A DNA stretch of 54,425 nt from Ilumatobacteraceae bacterium (GTDB lineage Bacteria > Actinomycetota > Acidimicrobiia > Acidimicrobiales > Ilumatobacteraceae), in contig JAHENF010000019.1 in assembly GCA_024643255.1 (NCBI GenBank), positions 1 to 54,425 of the forward strand. Reading direction: 5' to 3'. Each line of letters starts with the position of its first letter. Position 1 is the stretch's first letter. The position numbers and the translations under genes were made by a program. The notes beneath the pieces are model-generated. The model ran no database searches, was not told where the DNA came from, and saw only the letters and a program-made list of their open reading frames with translations. This document shows positions 8,841-16,823 of the stretch, in pieces.

Positions 8841-9902
8841 TCATCGCCGTCGCGCCGCCTCTGCCTCGACGAGCACCCGTTCGAATGCATCGATCGAACG
8901 ATCCCACGTGTAGGTCTCCGCGCGTCGCCGGGCCGCGATCGACAGCTCCGCGCGAAGCGACTCGGAGCCGGCGAGACGAAGCCAGTTCGCCTGGAACTCC
9001 TGCTCGTCACGAGCGAGCAGACCGGTGACCCCGTCGACACAGGCGTCGCGCACACCGTCGACGTCGAACCCGAGCGTCGGCACGCCGGACGCCGCGGCCT
9101 CCATGATCACGATCCCCCAGCCCTCGTGGTGCGCCGGATGGACCAGCGCCCATGCCGAACTCAGCTCGGCGTGCTTCGTCGCCTCGTCCACCCATCCGGT
9201 GAATCGCACGTTGGCAGGAGCGATCGCCTGCAGTCGCTTCGCCTCGGGTCCGTCGCCCACGACGACCAACTCGCCGCCGATCCGCGGGCCGAGCGTGGCC
9301 CATGCCTGCAGCGCCAGTTCGACCCGCTTGTGCGCCACGAGCCGGGTCAGCACGACGAACTTCGGCGTCGGCGACGGATCGCCGACCAGGGCAGGGACCT
9401 CCGTGCCCATCTCGATCGTCGTGATCCGATGCTCGGCCACCCCCAGCGCGATGAGCGCAGCCTTGGTCGATTGCGACACCCCCACGTACGAGCAGCGTCG
9501 ATACAGCGCGGTCACCACGCTCGACTCGAGCCATCGACCCACCGCGGCCACGGGTGCCGGGTAGTGCATGCTCCACTGCTCGGTGTGCACGTGATGTGCC
9601 ATGACCACGACCGGCGCCCGCTGCCACACCGGCGAGAAGAACGGGATGCCGTTCGCGATGTCGACGACCACATCGACGTTGCGGGCGTGACGCAGAAACG
9701 ACACGGGCGTGCGGAGGTACTGGGTGTACGTCGCGCCCGTCGAGCGGCTCGGGTACGGGTGAGCAGCCGACGGCCCCCCGTGGAACAACATGACGTCGTG
9801 GCCGCGCTCGACGAGCCCGCAGGCGAGCCGGTCGACAACGAGCTCGGATCCACCGGCCTGAGGATGAGCCGTGTCGCGCCACGACAGGAAGACGATGCGC
9901 AT
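8841..9902 (-). CDS. Glycosyltransferase family 4 (GT-B)
   Basis: The 353-residue product has the two-domain GT-B layout. The N-terminal Rossmann part opens with SWRDTAHPQAGGSE, typical of GT4 enzymes. The C-terminal part has the VVLTRLVAHKRVELALQA block and HEGWGIVIMEAAASG, whose acidic residue contacts the nucleotide sugar. No signal or membrane segment is visible, so it should act at the cytoplasmic face. It starts at ATG 5 bases after the upstream GT2 stop and ends 33 bases before the AftD-like gene. The donor and acceptor are unknown. Confidence 0.9.
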   Translation of the reverse strand: MRIVFLSWRDTAHPQAGGSELVVDRLACGLVERGHDVMLFHGGPSAAHPYPSRSTGATYTQYLRTPVSFLRHARNVDVVVDIANGIPFFSPVWQRAPVVVMAHHVHTEQWSMHYPAPVAAVGRWLESSVVTALYRRCSYVGVSQSTKAALIALGVAEHRITTIEMGTEVPALVGDPSPTPKFVVLTRLVAHKRVELALQAWATLGPRIGGELVVVGDGPEAKRLQAIAPANVRFTGWVDEATKHAELSSAWALVHPAHHEGWGIVIMEAAASGVPTLGFDVDGVRDACVDGVTGLLARDEQEFQANWLRLAGSESLRAELSIAARRRAETYTWDRSIDAFERVLVEAEAARRR

Positions 9903-9906
9903 CGCG

Positions 9907-10713
9907 TTACGTGACGAGTGGCTCGATGCCGGGCTCGAGCGGAGCCACGACGGGTGAGCCGACGTCGACTCCCGTCTGCTCGATTCGGCGTTGGACGCCG
10001 GCGGGGCGCGTGGCCCAGCTCACCGCTGCGAGGTCGAGCGCAGTCAGGACCGAGTCACGGACCGGGCGGACACTCGACTTCCGACCTGCTACCCACTCGA
10101 CGGGATACTCGAGCACCGAGTACCCGAGCACCTTCGCGAGGCACAACACCTCCGGATCGATCGCGAACCGATCGCAGGTCGAGAGGCGGAACAGGTCGCG
10201 GGCGACCGTGCCCCGGAATGCCTTGAACCCGCATTGCGAATCGTGCACGTCGAGCCCGGTGACCGTCCGCATCACCGAGTTGAACGAGCGCCCCATCGCC
10301 ACCCGCAGGACGCTCGAACGTTCGACGACCGAGCCGCGAACGGCTCGCGACCCGATGACGACGTCGGCCGTCGCGAGTTTGCCGATGACGATGTCGATCA
10401 CATCCAAGGAGGTCGACATGTCGGCGTCCATGAAGAGCACGGCGTCGCCCGACGTCACCGCGATTCCGGCGCGCAGCGCGGCGCCCTTGCCGCGATTCAC
10501 CGGAAGCGCCACGAGGCGGGCGCGTGGCAGCCCTGCCACGACCTCGGTGGCGATCATCGCGGTTGCATCGGAGCTGCCGTCGTCGACGAGCACCAACTCG
10601 ATTGCCATGAGGTCGACGTGACGGCCGAGCAGGGCGATCGACTCGGCGAGCACCTCGGCCTCGTTGAACGTCGGGATGACGATGCTCAGCGCCGGGTTGT
10701 CGATGATCGTCAT
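9907..10713 (-). CDS. Polyprenyl-phosphate glycosyltransferase (GT2, DPM/ALG5-like)
   Basis: The 268-residue cytoplasmic GT-A enzyme probably loads a sugar from a nucleotide donor onto polyprenyl phosphate. It shows VIPTFNE, VDDGSSD and the metal-binding DADMS. The later DVHDSQCGFKAFRG stretch is characteristic of the dolichyl-phosphate glucose/mannose synthase group. No C-terminal membrane helices are present. The start ATG overlaps the stop of the upstream methyltransferase (ATGA), so I chose it over a longer upstream-open frame. The lipid-linked sugar could feed the AftD-like GT-C enzyme two genes on, although that enzyme family uses arabinofuranose. Confidence 0.9.
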   Translation of the reverse strand: MTIIDNPALSIVIPTFNEAEVLAESIALLGRHVDLMAIELVLVDDGSSDATAMIATEVVAGLPRARLVALPVNRGKGAALRAGIAVTSGDAVLFMDADMSTSLDVIDIVIGKLATADVVIGSRAVRGSVVERSSVLRVAMGRSFNSVMRTVTGLDVHDSQCGFKAFRGTVARDLFRLSTCDRFAIDPEVLCLAKVLGYSVLEYPVEWVAGRKSSVRPVRDSVLTALDLAAVSWATRPAGVQRRIEQTGVDVGSPVVAPLEPGIEPLVT

Positions 10714-11315
10714 GCGTGTCGGGCCGTCACGAGAATGGAGTCGTGAACCAGAGCGAACCGCTCGGTCTCGACGATCGAGAATCGTGACCGAAGCGCGTCC
10801 TCGAGCACCGCTGATTCCCTGGGGAACCGCCCGGCGTCGAGCCGCCAGAACCATCGCGACACCCAGCGCCGCTTCGACCACACCCCGTCGAGGAAGATGA
10901 ACGAGCCCTCTGGCTTGAGAATCCGCTCCGCCTCGACGAGCGACCGTTGCCAGGTCTCTGCATCGAGATGGTGTGACACGCACTGCATGAGCACGACGTC
11001 GGCGATGGCGTCGTGCAGCGGAAGCCGTGCCGCGTCGCCGACGATCCGCTCGATCGGGGCCTCTTGTTCGTCGACCGCGAGCACCCGGTCGTCGGGGTCG
11101 ATGCTGTAGTACGTCCAGGACGCCGGCCACATCGCCCGGCTGCGAGCGGTGCCGCCGCCGATGTCGACCACCGTGCCAAGCGTCTCGCCGTTCGTGCTCC
11201 GCTCGGCCACGGGCCGGAGCCGAGCCTCGAGTTTGTGGCGGCCGAGGATCGCCGTCTGGAGTCGGTTGACGCGCGGATGCGACACCACTCGAAAGGCCAC
11301 CCCCTGCAAGCGCAC
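10710..11315 (-). CDS. Class I SAM-dependent methyltransferase (type 11)
   Basis: The 201-residue product has motif I as VVDIGGGTARS, an acidic end of strand 2 (SIDPDD), GDAARLPLHD and a QCVSHHL stretch typical of Methyltransf_11 proteins. The substrate is unknown; its place as first gene of the glycan operon suggests a sugar or lipid carrier. The GTG start is preceded on the minus strand by TACACT (11322-11327) with only six bases between, so the operon message is probably leaderless. It is divergent from the FkbM gene. Confidence 0.85.
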   Translation of the reverse strand: MRLQGVAFRVVSHPRVNRLQTAILGRHKLEARLRPVAERSTNGETLGTVVDIGGGTARSRAMWPASWTYYSIDPDDRVLAVDEQEAPIERIVGDAARLPLHDAIADVVLMQCVSHHLDAETWQRSLVEAERILKPEGSFIFLDGVWSKRRWVSRWFWRLDAGRFPRESAVLEDALRSRFSIVETERFALVHDSILVTARHA

Positions 11316-11403
11316 TGGGCGAGTGTAGCGAGGCCGCTGTGCCTAGGATGCGCCCGATCGAGCCGGGATTCCGATTCGACGAGCAGGGCAGCGACAGGTT
11401 CTC

Positions 11404-12216
11404 ATGACGTCGACATCGGACAAGCGATCGAGCAACGGAGGACTCCCCACCCGGCTGCTCGCCGCGGTCGCCGACGTCACTCCGCACAGGTGGTTCCATC
11501 CCGTCACCGCGCGCCTGCACCGACGCGCCGAACCGGAGATGCGCAACATCATCGAACGGTGCGACCCGACGGGATGCGCCATCGACATCGGTGCCTGGTA
11601 CGGCCCGTGGACCTACTGGTTGTCGAGGCGCGTCGAGCGGGTCGAATCGTTCGAGCCCAACCCGAAGGTCGCCGCCGCACTGCGCGCCGGTGTGACGTCG
11701 AACGTGACGGTCCACGGCGAGGCGCTGTCCGATGTGGTGGGCGAAGCCGACCTGGTCCTCAAGACGCTCGGCACCGGTTCGGAAGGCACGGCGTCGATCG
11801 CGCCGGGCACCGAGGGTGCCGCGTCGATCCAGGTCCGCACGGCGCGACTGGACGACTTCGGACTCGACGACGTCCGCTTCGTCAAGATCGATGTCGAGGG
11901 CCACGAGCACGCCGTCCTGCGCGGCGCTGCGGCGACGCTCGAGATGCACCATCCGGTGATCTTCGTCGAACTCGAGGAACGGATGGCAGACATCGGGGCG
12001 ACCTTCGAGTTCCTCGCGGCGCTGGGCTACTCGGGATACGCCGTCATGGATGGGCGTTGGCAGCCGACGACCGCAGCCGAGCTCGCCGAGTGGCAGCGAG
12101 CGTTCCATCGGACGCACGAACCGCAGAGCTACATGCAGTCGATCGTGCACCAGAGTGGCTACGTCAACGACGTCGCGTTCGTGCACCCGGCGAGCACTTG
12201 GTCACCCATTGGCTGA
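11404..12216 (+). CDS. FkbM family methyltransferase
   Basis: The 270-residue product carries AIDIGAWYGPWTYWLS as SAM-binding motif I, VESFEPNPKV as motif II and the FkbM hallmark VRFVKIDVEGHEHAVLRGA near residue 160. FkbM proteins O-methylate sugars or polyketides; next to a glycan operon, a polysaccharide is the likelier substrate. A -10-like TAGGAT at 11344-11349 would give a 45-50 base leader, and AGG precedes the ATG. It is divergent from the methyltransferase at 11315 with an 88-bp shared promoter gap. Confidence 0.88.
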   Translation: MTSTSDKRSSNGGLPTRLLAAVADVTPHRWFHPVTARLHRRAEPEMRNIIERCDPTGCAIDIGAWYGPWTYWLSRRVERVESFEPNPKVAAALRAGVTSNVTVHGEALSDVVGEADLVLKTLGTGSEGTASIAPGTEGAASIQVRTARLDDFGLDDVRFVKIDVEGHEHAVLRGAAATLEMHHPVIFVELEERMADIGATFEFLAALGYSGYAVMDGRWQPTTAAELAEWQRAFHRTHEPQSYMQSIVHQSGYVNDVAFVHPASTWSPIG

Positions 12217-12357
12217 CCCGATTCGACCGTTCGCCACGACGAACAGACGGGATCTTGAGTCGAGTTCCCGCGACCCCGCGCCGAAGTATTGAACATGCAC
12301 GGCGTCACTTGGTACTGAACCCCTCGGTACAGAGAGTGTCGACCGTCAAGGCACCTC

Positions 12358-12399
12358 GAGCCCCGGTTCCCTTCTTGGCGGAAATGGGAACTGGGGCTC
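12358..12399 (+). terminator. Strong hairpin, probable terminator of the FkbM gene
   Basis: GAGCCCCGGTTCCC pairs with GGGAACTGGGGCTC over 14 bp with one G-U pair and a 14-base loop. It lies about 140 bases past the FkbM stop. There is no clear T-run, as is common in GC-rich actinobacteria. Confidence 0.6.
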
Positions 12400-12494
12400 G
12401 GTGTTGCACCGTCAGCAGGTGTCCTGACCGCTTCGAGCACCTCCCCGCGACCCGGTCGGAGTCACCGCCGATCAGCCGCCCCGACGCACATCGC

Positions 12495-12527
12495 CGTGTC
12501 GCCGGGGGACGAACACCCGGCGACACG
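12495..12527 (-). terminator. 12-bp perfect hairpin just past tRNA-Sec
   Basis: CGTGTCGCCGGG and CCCGGCGACACG pair perfectly around a 9-base loop. On the minus strand it begins 7 bases after the CCA end of the selenocysteine tRNA, so it is well placed to end that transcript. No T-run follows. Confidence 0.6.
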
Positions 12528-12534
12528 CTGCGAC

Positions 12535-12630
12535 TGGCGGAGGTGGACGGGAATCGAACCCGCCGGACGGGGATCGCCCGTCCCAACCGCTTTGAAGGCG
12601 GCGGAGCCCACCAGGTGCTCGGACACCTCC
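12535..12630 (-). tRNA. selC: tRNA-Sec (anticodon UCA), CCA encoded
   Basis: The minus-strand sequence folds as a long tRNA of 96 bases. It has a 7-8 bp acceptor (GGAGGTG with CACCTCC), an extended D stem with the minimal loop TGGT, and an anticodon loop CTTCAAA giving UCA. The variable arm has 7 bp (GGACGGG with CCCGTCC), the T loop is TTCGATT, and discriminator G plus CCA is encoded. UCA with the long extra arm and large D stem identifies the selenocysteine tRNA, which would read UGA with SelB. TACAGT at 12638-12643 is a -10 only seven bases before base 1. No selA, selB, selD or selenoprotein gene lies in the window. Confidence 0.95.
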
Positions 12631-12637
12631 GGCGCCG

Positions 12638-12643
12638 ACTGTA
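12638..12643 (-). promoter_or_regulatory. -10 element of tRNA-Sec
   Basis: TACAGT on the minus strand is followed by CGGCGCC and then the first tRNA base, so transcription would start at or next to the mature 5' end. No clear -35 is visible. Confidence 0.55.
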
Positions 12644-12753
12644 GCGGCGGGCACCGATCATGGCGTTGTGGACCGCACGCTCGATCGGTACTCTCGCCTC
12701 ACCGACTTCCCCCATGCATCCACCCGAGGCCTCCGGCCGATTGGGGGAACGTC

Positions 12754-13425
12754 ATGGTCACACTCTGTTGGGCCGCCAAGGGCGGTAGCGGAACCACGGT
12801 CGTCGCCGCATCGCTGGCGCTGAACACGCCGCATCCATCGCTCCTCGTCGATCTCGATGGCGAGATCCCTGCCGTGCTCGGCCTCCCCGAGCCCGACCGA
12901 CCGGGTGTCGCCGAATGGCTCGCCACCGACACGTCACCGGAACAACTCGCCGACCTGCTGATCGACATCACCCCGCAGCGCTGGCTGCTGCCGTGGCGGT
13001 CCGGTGCAAGTTGGGCCAACTCTCCGACGCCGACGATCGACCCGGCCGACGCCCGATGGTCGCAGCTCGGCGACTGGCTCCACGACTGGAGCCGGCGGCG
13101 CGGCTGCGACGTCACGATCGACGCCGGGACCGGCCAACCTCCCGCGCCCTTGGTCGAGCGCGTCGATCGATCGCTGCTGGTCACTCGCCCGTGCTACCTC
13201 TCGCTGCGTCGCGCCGTCCGCGGCGCCACGCGTCCGAGCGGCATCGTGCTCGTCACCGAACCGGGCCGAGCCCTGTCGCGACGCGACATCGAACATTCCA
13301 TCGGCGTGCCGGTCGAGGCGACGGTGAGCGTCGATCCGGCAGTGGCACGGGCCGTCGACGGCGGCCTGCTCGCCAGCCGACTCCCGCGCATCATCTCGAG
13401 GGAACTCCGTCGGGTCGCCGCATGA
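12754..13425 (+). CDS. TadZ/CpaE-like (Ssd-type) ATPase of the Tad locus
   Basis: The 223-residue product belongs to the MinD/ParA-like ATPases that localise Tad machinery; the mycobacterial counterpart is called Ssd. A deviant Walker A, AAKGGSGTT, starts at residue 7, followed by LLVDLDGE as the switch region. It lacks the N-terminal receiver-like domain of full CpaE, so it is short for the family. The ATG has GGGGGAA seven bases upstream; a -10-like TACTCT at 12689-12694 gives a leader of about 50 bases. Its stop overlaps the tadA ATG. Confidence 0.8.
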   Translation: MVTLCWAAKGGSGTTVVAASLALNTPHPSLLVDLDGEIPAVLGLPEPDRPGVAEWLATDTSPEQLADLLIDITPQRWLLPWRSGASWANSPTPTIDPADARWSQLGDWLHDWSRRRGCDVTIDAGTGQPPAPLVERVDRSLLVTRPCYLSLRRAVRGATRPSGIVLVTEPGRALSRRDIEHSIGVPVEATVSVDPAVARAVDGGLLASRLPRIISRELRRVAA

Positions 13426-14570
13426 GCATCGACTCCATCGACAACGACGCCGCGACAGTGCTCGAGATCTGCCGGCGGGTCGCCGACCAGCCCGGCGACA
13501 CACAGACGCTGGTGATCGAGGAGGTGCGACGTCTCGCACCGCTGCACACGGCAAGCGATCAGGCCGCACTGACCGAGTCGGCGCTCGCCCGCCTGGGCGG
13601 GCTCGGCGAGCTCGAGGCGTACCTGCGCGATCCCGACGTCGACGAGGTGATGGTCAACGCAGGCAGTGCCATCTGGATCGAGCGGCACGGCGTGCTCCGT
13701 CACGTCGGCGCGCTCGAGTCCGACACCGTCGACCACCTGATCGAACGCGTCTTGGCCCCCCTCGGTCGTCGCGTCGACCGGTCGTCTCCCATCGTCGACG
13801 CCCGACTGGCGAGCGGGGCGCGGATCTGCGTCGTGCTCCCACCGGTCGCCGTCGACGGTGCGAGCCTCGCAATCCGGCGCTTCGCCCCCGCGGTCCGGCC
13901 TCTCGACTCGTTCACGGACCCGCCCGGGATCGACCTGTTGCGCACGGTGATCGGTCGACGATGCAATGTCGTCGTCTCCGGCGCCACCTCGTCGGGCAAG
14001 ACGTCGCTCGTCGCCGCGCTGCTTGCGACCGCGGCCGACACCGAACGGCTGGTCGTCGTGGAGGACACGGCAGAGCTACCGATCCAGCACGGTCACGTCG
14101 TGCGCCTCGAGGCGCGGCCGGCACTCCTCGACGGTCCCGCGCCGATCACGGTGGCCGACCTCGTCCGAACCGCGCTGCGGTTGCGGCCGGACCGTCTCGT
14201 CGTCGGCGAAGTACGCGGCGACGAGGTGCTGGCCCTCGTCCAGGCGATGAACACCGGCCACGACGGCTCGTTGTCGACGTGTCATGCCAACGGACCGCTC
14301 GACTCGCTCCTGCGTCTGGAGACCCTCGTCCTCCAGGCTTCTCCCACGTGGCCGCTCGCGGCCATCCGCCATCAGCTCGCCCGCTCGATCGACGTCGTGA
14401 TCCACGTCGAACGCCCACCCGGCCAACAGCAGCGACGCGTCAGCGCCGTGTGCGAGGTGGTCGAGCCGGACGCCGACTCGATCCGGCCATTGGAACTGCG
14501 CACACTCGGCGAACGTTGCGTCGACGGGTCGTTCGCCGTGTTCGGCCAGCCCGGCCGGGGGCGAGCGTGA
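13422..14570 (+). CDS. tadA: Tad secretion ATPase TadA/CpaF
   Basis: The 382-residue hexameric secretion ATPase should power pilus assembly at the inner membrane. An N-terminal helical domain leads to the CpaF block YLRDPDVDEVMVNAG. Then follow Walker A (SGATSSGKTSL, about residue 187), VVVEDTAELPI (Asp box), LRLRPDRLVVGEVRG (Walker B with Glu) and GHDGSLSTCHAN (His box). All catalytic motifs are present. It overlaps tadZ (ATGA) and tadB (GTGA) by 4 bp each, so translation is coupled. Confidence 0.95.
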   Translation: MSIDSIDNDAATVLEICRRVADQPGDTQTLVIEEVRRLAPLHTASDQAALTESALARLGGLGELEAYLRDPDVDEVMVNAGSAIWIERHGVLRHVGALESDTVDHLIERVLAPLGRRVDRSSPIVDARLASGARICVVLPPVAVDGASLAIRRFAPAVRPLDSFTDPPGIDLLRTVIGRRCNVVVSGATSSGKTSLVAALLATAADTERLVVVEDTAELPIQHGHVVRLEARPALLDGPAPITVADLVRTALRLRPDRLVVGEVRGDEVLALVQAMNTGHDGSLSTCHANGPLDSLLRLETLVLQASPTWPLAAIRHQLARSIDVVIHVERPPGQQQRRVSAVCEVVEPDADSIRPLELRTLGERCVDGSFAVFGQPGRGRA

Positions 14571-15256
14571 GCGACCTCGCCACCGCGACCGCGACGGCGC
14601 TGCTCGTCGGTCTCCTCGCGTTCCGCTGGCGACCCCGGGTGCGCCGCGACGTCGCGCCGACCGAACCGCTCGACCAGCGCGGTGCCGTGCGCCGGCGTCG
14701 GTCGCGAACCCGTCGGGCACCGCGCCGGCCGCCGTCGGCACGAGCGGTCGCCGAATGGTCCGACGACCTCGCTCGGCAACTCCGATCAGGCACGTCCCTG
14801 CACCGCGCCCTCGCGAGTCCGCCCGACGACGCGACGACTCGACGCGCCACCGACGAGCTGCGGCATCGGCTCGACCGCGGGACATCGGTGGTCGACGCCG
14901 TCGAATCAGTCCGCCGCGGCGACGAGGGACCGCATCTGGAACTCGCACTCAGCGTGATCGCGACGTCGGCCCGACTCGGCGGTTCGCCGGCCGCGGCGAT
15001 CGATCGCACTGCGTCCACGCTGCGCCGACGTGCGGCCGACGTCGACGAGCGCGACGCCCATTCCGCCCAGGCGCGGCTGTCGGCCCACGTCCTCACCGTC
15101 GTTCCGGTCGCCATGCTCGCACTGCTCGTCGTCACCGACGACGACGTCCGTGTCGCGTCGACGTCACCGGTCGGCGCCACGTGCATCGTCGTCGGCCTCT
15201 CGCTGAACGCGATCGGTTCGCTCTGGATGCGCCACATCATCGGGACCGGACGATGA
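14567..15256 (+). CDS. tadB: Tad inner-membrane platform protein TadB
   Basis: The 229-residue protein has an N-terminal membrane segment, a basic linker, a type II secretion F-like domain (about residues 60-160) and two C-terminal membrane segments. It would form the assembly platform with TadC. The GTG start overlaps the tadA stop (GTGA) and its stop overlaps the tadC start (ATGA). At 229 residues it is shorter than the proteobacterial TadB, as is normal for the small actinobacterial locus. Confidence 0.85.
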   Translation: MSDLATATATALLVGLLAFRWRPRVRRDVAPTEPLDQRGAVRRRRSRTRRAPRRPPSARAVAEWSDDLARQLRSGTSLHRALASPPDDATTRRATDELRHRLDRGTSVVDAVESVRRGDEGPHLELALSVIATSARLGGSPAAAIDRTASTLRRRAADVDERDAHSAQARLSAHVLTVVPVAMLALLVVTDDDVRVASTSPVGATCIVVGLSLNAIGSLWMRHIIGTGR

Positions 15257-15798
15257 TCCTCGCGATCGTCACCGTCGCCGGGGTCTGTGCGATCGCGTTC
15301 GCCGGTCGAACCCGCCCGCTCGTCGCGGCGCGCCGGCGGCGCAGGGAGGCCGAGCGCGCCCTTCCGGATGCACTCGACCTGCTGGTGCTCTCGATTCGCG
15401 CGGGGCTCACGTCGCCGCAGGCCATCGCCGAACTGGCCGTGCACGCGCCCGAGTCGGTGCGCGGCGCATTCGCGTCGACCGTGCACCGCACCGAACGCGG
15501 CCAACCGTTCGCCGATGCGCTGACGGCCCTCCCGGAGATCCTCGGACCCGGAGCCCTGGCGCTGGCCGACCTGATCGCCACGAGCGACCGGTACGGCCTG
15601 CCACTCGGCCCGGTCCTCGATCAGCTCACGACCGAGGCACGCGACGCGCGCCGGCGCCTCGACCAGGCCGATGCCCGAAAGCTCCCCGTTCGACTGTCGT
15701 TCCCGTTGGTCACGTGCACCCTGCCGTCCTTCGTCCTCCTCGCGATCGCTCCTGCGGTGGTCGCCGCACTCTCGTCGCTCGGCGACACCGCCTGGTGA
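15253..15798 (+). CDS. tadC: Tad inner-membrane platform protein TadC
   Basis: The 181-residue product has an N-terminal membrane segment, the T2SSF stretch LPDALDLLVLSIRAGLT and a C-terminal hydrophobic segment of about 25 residues. It pairs with TadB at the pilus base. The start ATG lies inside the tadB stop. It is short compared with canonical TadC (about 300 residues) but fits actinobacterial versions. Confidence 0.85.
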   Translation: MILAIVTVAGVCAIAFAGRTRPLVAARRRRREAERALPDALDLLVLSIRAGLTSPQAIAELAVHAPESVRGAFASTVHRTERGQPFADALTALPEILGPGALALADLIATSDRYGLPLGPVLDQLTTEARDARRRLDQADARKLPVRLSFPLVTCTLPSFVLLAIAPAVVAALSSLGDTAW

Positions 15799-15834
15799 CC
15801 CCCATGCCCACGTCACGCACCGAACGGAGTCCCC

Positions 15835-16092
15835 ATGCCCAACGAACCCACCCTGGCACTGATCGTCCACCTGCAGAGCGCCGCCACCAGGCTGACCTCG
15901 CACCTGAACTCGCGCAGTCGGCTGCGCTCCGACGACGATCGGGGCCAGGCGACGACCGAGTACGCGCTGGTGTTGCTCGCCGCAGCACTCGTCGGCCTGA
16001 TGGTCGTCGCGTGGGCCACCGCGGGAGGCGGCGCCGCTCGGATCAGCAAGCTGTTCAACAGCGTGATCGACTCGGTGATCGACAAGGTGTGA
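15835..16092 (+). CDS. Flp-type pilin (DUF4244-like)
   Basis: The 85-residue prepilin has an unusually long cytoplasmic leader of about 37 residues. It then has the class III cleavage region DRGQATTEYALVLL, in which cutting after Gly would leave Glu at mature position 5, and a 20-residue hydrophobic helix. GGAG stands before the ATG. The prepilin peptidase (TadV) is not in the window. It is the likely structural subunit of the pilus, encoded right after tadC, and its stop overlaps the TadE-like start. Confidence 0.88.
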   Translation: MPNEPTLALIVHLQSAATRLTSHLNSRSRLRSDDDRGQATTEYALVLLAAALVGLMVVAWATAGGGAARISKLFNSVIDSVIDKV

Positions 16093-16481
16093 ACATCGAG
16101 CGGCCGATGCGTCGCGCCCGACGGGGGCGGTCGGCTGACGGCCAAGCAGCTGTCGAATTCGCACTCGTGCTGCCGATCGTCGTGGTGATGGCCTTCGGGC
16201 TCGTCGTGGTCGCTGTCGCCGTGCGCAACGAGCTCGCCGTCGAGTTGGCTGCCCGGGAGGGCGCCCGCGCGGCTGCGGTCTCGGCGAACCCGGCTGCCGC
16301 GGCGACGGGCGCCGCGCGCCGGGTGGTCCGCCTCCCGATCGACGTGGCCACCACGAGCGGACCCACGACCGTCACGGTCACGGTGACCTACGTCGACCCG
16401 GTCGACGTCGCCGTCATCGGTGCCCTGATCGGGCCGGTCACACACACCGCATCGGTCACCATGGCCGTCGAGCCACCATGA
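16089..16481 (+). CDS. TadE-like minor pseudopilin
   Basis: The 130-residue product has the TadE signature DGQAAVEFALVLPIVVVM followed by a hydrophobic helix and NELAVELAAREGARAA, then a beta-rich Thr/Val tail. TadE-like proteins are minor pilus components processed like the pilin. I chose the GTG that overlaps the pilin stop (GTGA); the ATG at 16107 is an alternative. The usual second and third minor pilins (TadF/TadG) are missing, so the locus is minimal. Confidence 0.8.
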   Translation: MNIERPMRRARRGRSADGQAAVEFALVLPIVVVMAFGLVVVAVAVRNELAVELAAREGARAAAVSANPAAAATGAARRVVRLPIDVATTSGPTTVTVTVTYVDPVDVAVIGALIGPVTHTASVTMAVEPP

Positions 16482-16499
16482 CCCGTACAGTTGAGGACG

Positions 16500-16823
16500 A
16501 TGGTGATGCGAACGACGGTGTCCGCGGTGGGAGGTGCCACCGTCGTCGCGCTCGAGGGAAGCGTCGACCTCGCCGCGGTCGGGACCCTCCACGGCGATCT
16601 TGCCCGCGTCGTGCGGCGTCATCCCGGCGACTCGGTGATCGTCGACCTCGACGCGATCGACGCACTCGACGACGCCGGCCTCGGTGTGCTCCTCGGAGCC
16701 GCCGCCGCACTGCGCGAATCGGGCGGTGACCTCGAAGTGGTCTGCAATCGTCCGGCGCTGCGCGAACGTCTCGAACGCACCCGCTTCGATCGCGCCGTCA
16801 AAGTCCGCGCCACGATCGCATGA
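16500..16823 (+). CDS. STAS-domain protein without phospho-acceptor serine
   Basis: This 107-residue single STAS domain resembles anti-sigma factor antagonists such as SpoIIAA. The loop that normally reads DSSGLG reads DDAGLG at residues 57-62, so Ala59 replaces the serine that the partner kinase phosphorylates and Asp58 replaces its neighbour. It may therefore be a permanently active antagonist, or a non-sigma scaffold. GAGGACG precedes the ATG; a TTG at 16491 is in frame. It lies 18 bases after the TadE-like gene and overlaps the DUF952 gene by 4 bp. No partner kinase or sigma factor is nearby. Confidence 0.8.
   Translation: MVMRTTVSAVGGATVVALEGSVDLAAVGTLHGDLARVVRRHPGDSVIVDLDAIDALDDAGLGVLLGAAAALRESGGDLEVVCNRPALRERLERTRFDRAVKVRATIA

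Noticed and set aside
9907-12186. 759-codon minus-strand frame including the GT2 gene
   Set aside because: Only the last 268 codons match GT2. The upstream part runs antisense to FkbM and through another frame of the methyltransferase gene.
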